From Hygrocybe punicea (Eukaryota; Basidiomycota; Agaricomycetes; Agaricales; Hygrophoraceae), in NCBI GenBank assembly GCA_963556145.1, contig OY744466.1:558001-622000 (forward strand): a stretch of DNA of 64,000 bases. The letters run 5' to 3'. The translations under genes were made by a program, and so were the position numbers. The notes under the pieces were generated by a model. It was given only the letters and a program-made list of their open reading frames with translations, was not told where the DNA came from and made no database searches. How positions within the stretch are numbered: position 1 is the stretch's first letter; every line of letters starts with the position of its first letter. Shown here one piece after another: positions 57,441 to 64,000 of the stretch.

Positions 57441-57975
57441 CCCATAGCGGTGCACTCCGGGTCCTGCGCTCTTGGTAGTGGAGGTCTGTTTTTCGTTATC
57501 CTTTCTCTGCATATCTTAACTCTTGACGTGTCGACTTGCTATCGTGTCTGCTTTGCATCTAAATCTCCATACTGAATGTTGTACCTTTAAACAGAATATG
57601 ATATGCCCGGTGATTCTACCATACACGACTTGGACAAGATTGACGCTGAAATGTCAGTATTTGGGCGACAGCTGGCAGCAGTACTACGGCATAGATCTGT
57701 ACAGGAGCGATATCTCCAGATAAGTCACATACATTCCAACAACCTACAGTCCAACAATGACCGGACCGCCACGACGATGCCGCAAACAAGAAGGGGTTAA
57801 TAGGCGCGTTACTAAATTATGATTTGTTCAACTGATTTATTTATTTTTTCCCTACTAGCGTTTAAGCTTTTCATCAACTCATGTGTCATTGTCTGCTTCA
57901 AGTCATACTGTATAACCACATGCGACTGACAAACCATTTCGGTTTCACAGGAGATCACGTTCCCATTTACAATAA
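57440..57975 (+). repeat. Duplicated block, copy 2 (partner at 20885-21515)
   Basis: Reverse-complement homologue of 20885-21515. It contains a plausible acceptor (TTTAAACAG at 57596) and the frame MPGDSTIHDLDKIDAEMSVF, then ERYLQ, so it could be a terminal exon. Alternatively it is an antisense copia-derived insert that replaced the end of the membrane-protein gene. Confidence 0.6.
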
Positions 57976-58033
57976 AGTAATAGGGGACTTCGACGTGTAA
58001 ATCCACAACACTACGGACCGACCCCATTTGCTG

Positions 58034-59018
58034 ATGGAGATCCCCAGGCGTAATGTTCGTGTATTCAATTCCTCCAACGGCGTAGAAGTTGCTGGTAAGC
58101 TCAACGCTACATTCATCACCCTTGAAACCATATTTTGGAGTGGTATATTAGGTTTCTTTCAACATGGGGGCGTTTCAATTGCAACGTTCATCGGTTGGAT
58201 CAACGAAATTTGCCATATTCCTCATGAACTATCTACCCGTGCAAATTCCACAGCAATCGTGCCATCGGTGGCTGAGCACTTTGTTCCAACAGTGAGGATG
58301 AGCTTCAGCCGGGACGCTACGTCATACGCACCCCACAACCTAGTGAACTCTCTGCGTTTTTTTGTTGTTGTTTTTGTACCAGGCGCGCTGAACTCAGTAT
58401 TTCAGACTCGCATCAGATCTCTGTTTATCTCACCACAGATGTCCCTCGCACGCGGGCATACACCGTCAACTATACCCATTCTCCGCATGTCCGTTCCTTG
58501 GTTTCCCTCATATATGTCCAAAAAAGCTGGCAATGCTTGCTGGCTAGAACACAAATTTTGTGACGCGAGTCCGAGCTCGTGACCGACGCTGCTGTATCAC
58601 AGGTCAATTAGTGGCAGGTGAAGACTATACGGGATTTGACGCTGCTCATATTTTCCCTCTCAGTGAAACGGATGAGGACGATCAGATTGTTGAAGGATCC
58701 GAGATGAAGTCCGTTCAGCAAGGATTCTTGTGCTCCTCAACCGAACATCGTATGTTTGACGACTACGCCATTGCGGTGAACCCTGACGTGAGACCTGACT
58801 TGTCATTTGGGACTGACTCTACCACGTATGTATCTGATTTCGTCTTCTCTAGGACAATTACCGCATATATGATTTTGTAGGTCGTGACCCCAATCGTTCA
58901 CCGCACGGGAATATTTTCTACCGCAAGCCTGACGAACCCTCGCGTTATCTTCCTTCTCCAGATCTTTTGCGCGACCACTTTCCGTCACTATCTAAAAGGC
59001 GCCGGAGAAAGCCAATGA
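58034..59018 (+). pseudogene. HNH endonuclease-domain gene with frameshifts
   Basis: Start MEIPRRNVRVFNSSNGVEVA; an intron from about 58095 to 58152 joins VAG to FFQHGGVSIATFIGWINEIC. After an unresolved junction near 58290 comes LQPGRYVIRTPQPSELSAF and ISVYLTTDVPRARAYTV to LARTQI, a one-base shift near 58558, then the HNH core RARDRRCCITGQLVAGEDYT, GFDAAHIFPLS and FLCSSTEHRMFDDYAIAVNP. A 65-nt intron (58788-58852) joins NPD to DNYRIYDF. DLLRDHF is followed by a second one-base shift near 58979, then RHYLKGAGESQ and stop at 59016. The metal-binding HNH-type residues (AH...H) are present. Fungal HNH_2 proteins of this type are numerous and uncharacterised. The two shifts may be real or assembly errors. 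Confidence 0.65.
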
Positions 59019-59647
59019 CGACCAACGGCCCTTGGATCCGGACATCGATCTTGGTGCCGGGGGGCTTCAATCTCGAGACCGGTGCTGGTGGTCAGGTTCG
59101 GAGGGAAAGAAACACCTAGAAGCCGGGGGACTGACTTGTCATGCCTTGAACGCAGCAGCAGGGGTACACCACCAAGGCTGCATCGATGAATGGCTGAAAT
59201 ACGCCAACCTGATAACTGGTTGTACGCGACAGAATGTGATGTCGGGGCTTTCACTGTCAAAAGAATTGCGGCCACCTCCTGGCGCACCAACAATTAGTTC
59301 ACAATTTTGAGTAACGGCCTTGAAAGCTTGAACCCGTGAAAAAAGACCGAAATCGCAGAGCGGTGCCTTCCTGCATCGTCAAATGGGGTTAGTCACTGGG
59401 GGATGACCCACGGTCACCGGTCACCGGTCACCAGCGTGTGTTTTCCGGAGTCTCTGTAGTACCACGATGCCCATGATGCCAACTTTCGTGATGCATGCCC
59501 ATCATGATCAGAGTTACTGGCTTCTCGGACTGCGACACAGGGAAGCCATTCTCACATGAACATCCTGCTGCTGTCCAAGATAATTCGACAATTCAACACT
59601 TGGCTCACGGTCAGAATCGTTATTTCTGGATCCCACCTATTCATCGG
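59019..59647. other. No supported gene
   Basis: A 92-codon + frame (59032-59310) has no motif. A short GGTCACC triplet repeat lies at 59413-59432. Otherwise unremarkable. Confidence 0.4.
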
Positions 59648-59769
59648 CATCAGTAAAACAGGGATTCTACTTACTCATCTTAATTGTCTTAGTTCACTTG
59701 AGTAAGACCATTAAGACAACTAAGATATGATAAGACAACTAAGATAGGATAAGTAAGTAGTGACAACTT

Positions 59770-60990
59770 GGGGTTAGGGGGATGAGGAGGAGGGAGCCTG
59801 AGAGGGGGTGAGGATGAGGATGAGGAGGGGGAGAGGGAGGGGGAAGGGGGAGGGAGGGGGAAGGGGGAAGGTGGGATGGAGGGGGGGATGTCGATGGGGA
59901 GGAGGAGGGGGAGGGGATGAGGAGGGGGAGAGGGAGGGAGAAGGGGGAGGGGGAGGAAGGTGAGGATGAGGAGGGGGAGAGGGAGGGGGAGGGGGATGAG
60001 GAGGAGGAGGAGGGGGAGGGGGAGGAGGAGGAGGAGGAGGGGGAGGGGGAGGGGGAGGGGGAGGAGGAGGAGTGGGAGGGGGAGGAGGAGGAGGAGGAGT
60101 GGGAGGGGAGAGGAAGGGGGATGAGAAGGAGGAGGAGGAGGGGGAGGGGGAAGTGGGAGGGGGAGGGGTAGGGGGGAGGAGGATGAGAAGGAGGAGGAGG
60201 AGAGGGAGGAGGAAGGGGAGGGGTAGGGGTAGGGGGGAGGGGGGTGAGGAGGGGAAAGGGGGAGGGAGAAGGTGGGATGGAGGGGGGGATGGGGATGGGG
60301 AGGAGGAGGAGGAGAGGGAGGAGGATGGGGGAGATGGGATGGAGGGGGATGTGGAGGAGGAGGAGGAGGAGGAGGAGGAGAGGGAGGGGGAGGAGGAGGA
60401 GGAGGAGGGGAGGGAGGGGGATGAGGATGAGGATGAGGATGAGGAGGGGAAGAGGGAGAGGAATGCGGATGAGGAGGGGAGAGGGAGAGGGATGCAGATG
60501 CAGAGGGGAGAGGGAGAGGGATGCAGATGCAGAGGGGAGAGGGAGAGGGATGTAGATGGGGAGGGGAGGGGAGAGGGATGTGGGGATGAGAGTGTAGTGT
60601 TACAGTTAAGAATAATGTTATATGCTCTATCCACTGGCAGTGGAGTAGTGACTTAGGCTCTGACTTAGAGGATGGGGATGGGCATAGGAGTGTGGAGGAA
60701 AATAGAGGTTGGAGATGGAGAGGGGAAAGAAGGAGGGGGAGGAGGGAGAGGAGGATTGAGAGGGATGGGAGGGGGAGGGGGAGGGGGAGGTGGAGGGGAG
60801 TGTGGAAAATGGTGATGGGGGGGAGAGGGAGGGGGATACTATGGATGGGGAATGGGGAGGGGTAGGGAGTGTAGGAGGGAAATGGAGAGTGGGACAAGGA
60901 TGGGGAGGGGAGGGGGATGGGAGGATGGGGAGGGGGAGGGGGGAGAGGAAGAGAGAGGAGAGAGGGCATGGGAGAGAGGGGATGGGGGAT
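59770..60990. repeat. Polypurine GGA/GGGGA tract
   Basis: About 1.2 kb in which the + strand is almost only G and A (GGGGGAGGAGGAG-type units, GATGAG runs at 60420-60450, GGAGAGGGAGAGGGATGCAG units near 60480-60540). Pyrimidine interruptions cluster at 60590-60680. Open frames (Glu/Gly/Arg on one strand, Pro/Ser/Leu on the other) are artefacts. Confidence 0.9.
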
Positions 60991-61769
60991 GGGGATGGGG
61001 GAATTATTGATAATTCAATTGAATCTTAGGAGCAAATTTGGTATTACAATTTACAGCTAAGAAAGTGAGCTGAGTTCTGGGAATAGAAGATGGGATAGTA
61101 GGGGCCATTGGGGTTATGGGGGAGTTGAGGGGATGAGAGGGGGGAATTTGACTGGGAGGATGACTGGGAGATGCTGTGGGATGGGAGAATGATACTCCTG
61201 GAGAGGGTGACGCTGGGGACAGGAGGGGGATGACACTGGGGGATGGGAGGGATGGAGGATGACAGGGAAAGGAGGGCCATTAAAATTCTGCTAAGTCCAT
61301 ATTTCCATATTAAGCACCGTGCGAGTAAAGCAGTCACGTGTGTTTCAACAAACTGCGCGTGACACATTCAACTCACCGCCGTCTCTCACATTGTCGAACC
61401 TGACGTGAACAATACAACCAGGTGCCCACCAATACATGCCTGTGCAGCGGGGTAGCACCCCATCAGTAAGTTTTTATTTCACATCTTGTTTTACTGACTA
61501 GTTCTACCTTATAGCCTTGGCTGTACCCAACCCACTCCAACACCCACATCAACACCATGCAGGACGAAGACCTGGGGCGATTCCTCGGAACGATGACGGG
61601 ATGGCCATCCACGACGGTCGCGATGGCTGCGATCTTCCCCGGCTGTTGTATCCCAAACTCGATAACCAGTTAGTAAGGTTTCATGACAAACGAGGATGAG
61701 GAAGCGGCGATGGCGACGGCAGTGGCAGCAACAGCAGGGTAAGTTTTCTTAAATCATGATTTTTCTTTT
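60991..61769. other. Spacer between the two repeat blocks
   Basis: Contains two similar GTAAGTTTT...CTACYTTATAG/GTAGCTCTAC-type intron-like segments (61468-61515, 61740-61785), each followed by GGCTGTRCCCACCC-like sequence, suggesting a small duplication. A 60-codon frame (61517-61699) lies between. No recognisable product. Confidence 0.35.
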
Positions 61770-62990
61770 TTTTGACTGAGTAGCTCTACTGCCTACGCCT
61801 ACGGCTGTGCCCACCCACACCCACACCATTTTCAACATCCAATACACGGCCTCCCCATGAATTTCGACCACACACAGTTCATATAACCCCCCCGTGCCTC
61901 GTTCCCATTGAAAACAAGAGGCTGGAGGGTCCCAGCGCCTCACGCCGACATCTTTTCCCCCGACCCACCCCCCAGTTTTTCAACACCCAATACGGGCCTT
62001 CCCCTGCGGTTTTCGACCACCCCCAACTCAAGTACACTCCCGTGTCTCCGTTTCCGTTGGAAACAAGCTGTCGGGGGTCTCAGGACCTCGCATTACCGTC
62101 TTCTGCCCAACCACCCCACCTCACTTTTTTCTACCAACAGGATACCTTCTCCCGCGCCGTTTGCGGCCATCCATGGTTAGTGTACACCTCTGGCGCCTCG
62201 TTTCTGTTGAAAACGAGACGTCAGGGGGTGTCAGGACCTCGCATTCCCATCTTCTGCCCAACCAGCTCACCCCCTTTTTTCTACCAACAGGACACCTTCT
62301 CCCGCGCCGTTTATGGCCATCCCCGGCTAGTGTACACCCCCCGCACCTCGTTTCCACTGAAAACGAGATGTTGGGGGGTCTCAGGACCTCGCGTTCCCGT
62401 CTTCTGCCCAACCAGCTCACCCCCTTTTTTCTACCAACAGGACACCTTCTCCCGCGCCGTTTATGGCCATCCCCGGCTAGTGTACACCCCCCGCACCTCG
62501 TTTCCGTTGAAAACGAGATGTTGGGGGGTCTCAGGACCTCACGTTCCCGTCTTCTGCCCAACCAGCTCACCCCCTTTTTCTGCCCACAGGACACCTTCTC
62601 CCGCGCTGTTTGCGGCCATCCCCGGCTAGTGTACACCCCCTGCGCCTCGTTTCCGTTGAAAACGAGGCGTCGGGGGGTGTCAGGACCTCGCGTTCCCATC
62701 TTCTGCCCAACCAGCTCACCCTCTTTTTTCTACCAACAGGACACCCCCTCCCACGCCGTTTGCGGCCACCCCCGGCTAGTGTACACCCCCAGCGCCTCGT
62801 TTCCGTTGAAAACGAGACTTCGGGCGGTGTCAGGACCTCGCGCTCCTGCCATCTGCCCAACCACTGCCACCCCACCTTTTTCAATCACCACGCCCTGTTT
62901 TTAACCACCCCCAGCTTGTTTCCGTTGAAGACGAGATGCTGGGGGGTCCTAGCGTGTTGCCCCGCCGTCTCTTGGCCCAACCCTATGTAT
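61770..62990. repeat. 150-bp tandem array, about seven to eight units
   Basis: The phrase TCAGGACCTCGCRTTCCC starts at 62080, 62231, 62381, 62531, 62680 and 62830, a spacing of 149-151 bp; diverged units flank these. Each unit has a pyrimidine tract ending in CTACCAACAGGACACC, a GTGTACACCCCC segment and GTTGAAAACGAG. As 150 is a multiple of three, several frames on both strands remain open with a 50-residue period. Confidence 0.9.
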
Positions 62991-63266
62991 AGCATTCTCT
63001 GTAGTATTAAATTAATTCATTTGTTTTTATTCTAAAATCCGAGAAAACTAAGAATATAAGAGAAAACTAAGAACATATAAGAAGACATTAAGAATGTATA
63101 AGAAATAAGACCAAGTAAGAAAAAGTAAGTGGAAGGACCTTCTTATTTCGTCTTATTTCGTCTTACCAAAATCTCGTCTTAATTCGTCTTAATCTGTCTT
63201 AACTCACCACTAAGACAAATTAAGAACTTAGTAAGACGAACTAAGATGACCCTTGTTTTACTGATG

Positions 63267-63587
63267 GGCCAGCCTTATGGAGGGAGAACCTCACGACACT
63301 TGAGCTGGTTGATCTTGGCAGAGGTACCGTGGATATTTCCCATGTTTATTGCAGGTGTCTTGGAATAGTTCGACATACAGTATGATGTGACTGGCTGGAC
63401 TCTTCATGCATGACTTAGCCATCTCTCTAACGTATTCATTATACCTACTTCAAATTAATATTGTTAAAGCGGGCGAAGATCCTGAAGATCGACTATTGAA
63501 TTACAGTACTTATAGACCTGATGGTGCTTGGATAGAGATAAAGCTGTCAACCTGCTAAGCCAGTGAAATCCAAAATAGAGAGTCTCG
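63267..63587. other. No supported feature
   Basis: About 320 bp between the TIR element and the last gene; probably the 3' region of that gene. Confidence 0.4.
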
Positions 63588-64000
63588 TTAACGAAAGGAC
63601 TTGTCACTAAACAATCTAAGTCCCTCCAAAATCCTGGGCAGTCGAAGTCCAAAATCAGGCTGTAGGAGGACGAACAGAATGACTTCCGCAATTCCTGTCA
63701 GGGCGAACCAGGTGCCAACGACGGTGGTGCCGGCTGACCCAAGTTTGTGACCGCCGAACGTTATAAACCGTACAACTGAGAGAGGAACGACGAACACGGT
63801 GTAAGCTGGAAGTTGGTGTTTGTCAGTTTGGTGCAAATATGAGTTTGAGTATGGGGCCACCGACCGACCGGGAATCTACAAATATCCAAAGAGGTGAGCC
63901 CAATGTATATTCGGACGGGGGGGGAGACTGACGACAGTAACATCATAGCATCACGCATGACATTGCGAGCTTGATTGGGTGGTTCGTGTTCTTCGAGATT
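63588..64000 (-). CDS. Membrane protein, 3' end of gene (runs off the window)
   Basis: Two exons visible. The upstream one enters at 64000 and reads EEHEPPNQARNVMRDAMMLL; a GT...AG intron (about 63940-63882) follows. The last exon reads IPGRSVAPYSNSYLHQTDKH, LPAYTVFVVPLSVVRFITFG and GTWFALTGIAEVILFVLLQP, then DFGLRLPRILEGL, and stops at 63588. At least two hydrophobic segments separated by a short loop suggest the last transmembrane helices of a multi-pass protein. The pattern resembles uncharacterised multi-pass basidiomycete proteins; a receptor role cannot be supported. Confidence 0.55.

Larger units (their letters stand above)
59648..63266. mobile_element. TIR element holding a polypurine tract and a tandem array
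   Basis: Ends CATCAGTAAAACAGGG (left) and complement of CATCAGTAAAACAAGGG (right). Subterminal zones on both sides are filled with TAAGAC/GTCTTA words (59670-59760; 63060-63250), arranged partly as hairpins, like clustered transposase-binding sites. No target duplication is obvious and no transposase is present, so this is inferred as a non-autonomous element of about 3.6 kb. Confidence 0.55.

Noticed and set aside
59689..60969. 426-codon Pro/Ser/Leu frame and Glu/Gly-rich frames on the other strand
   Set aside because: Direct translation of the polypurine/polypyrimidine tract.

Overview
The window looks like a repeat-rich stretch of a filamentous basidiomycete genome, most likely an agaricomycete. 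Host-type genes have several short introns (about 53-75 nt, GT...AG). The transposon families are those typical of mushroom-forming fungi: KDZ (Kyakuja-Dileera-Zisupton), Plavaka/Tnp2, Ty1/copia, Helitron and hAT-like TIR elements. A run of N at 45691-45790 marks an assembly gap. Family names come from remembered motif patterns, because no database search was possible.

Layout. 1-4640: a DDE transposase pseudogene split by a solo-LTR-like repeat, a BED-finger/hAT-type ORF and two TA-flanked foldback MITEs. 4684-12600: the main island of host genes, with an O-fucosyltransferase-like gene (-), a divergent MYND-finger gene (+), a secreted-protein gene (-) and two weaker models. 12970-24854: two decayed copia elements, two hAT-like non-autonomous elements (one carrying a solo LTR), a foldback nested in a foldback, and a TE-associated Cys-rich pseudogene. 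25439-37757: a 157-bp repeat split by a MITE, then a Plavaka transposase pseudogene split by a 7.4-kb TIR-bounded unit that carries a Helitron Rep/helicase gene. 38468-55190: one gene split by a 14.6-kb KDZ transposon (39550-54114) with a perfect 8-bp target duplication. 55556-59018: a foldback, a truncated membrane-protein gene, a duplicated block and a frameshifted HNH-nuclease gene. 59648-63266: a TIR element holding a 1.2-kb polypurine tract and a 150-bp tandem array. 63588-64000: the 3' end of a membrane-protein gene that leaves the window.

The most unusual structure is the KDZ element. Its ends are flanked by CCTCTAAA and carry CCATGG-rich 75-bp arrays. It holds an unrecognised multi-exon gene. 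Its transposase is broken by an inversion whose breakpoints lie in the gene and in one terminal array, and flipping 51487-53190 restores both the reading frame and a continuous array. The second is the 7.4-kb unit with TAGTGTTG ends, 8-bp target duplications and an internal Helitron gene. A third is a family of six dispersed repeats of 156-158 bp with TG...CA ends. Many premature stops in the TE genes are TGA, and where two copies can be compared several are CGA to TGA changes, which fits decay by CpG transition.
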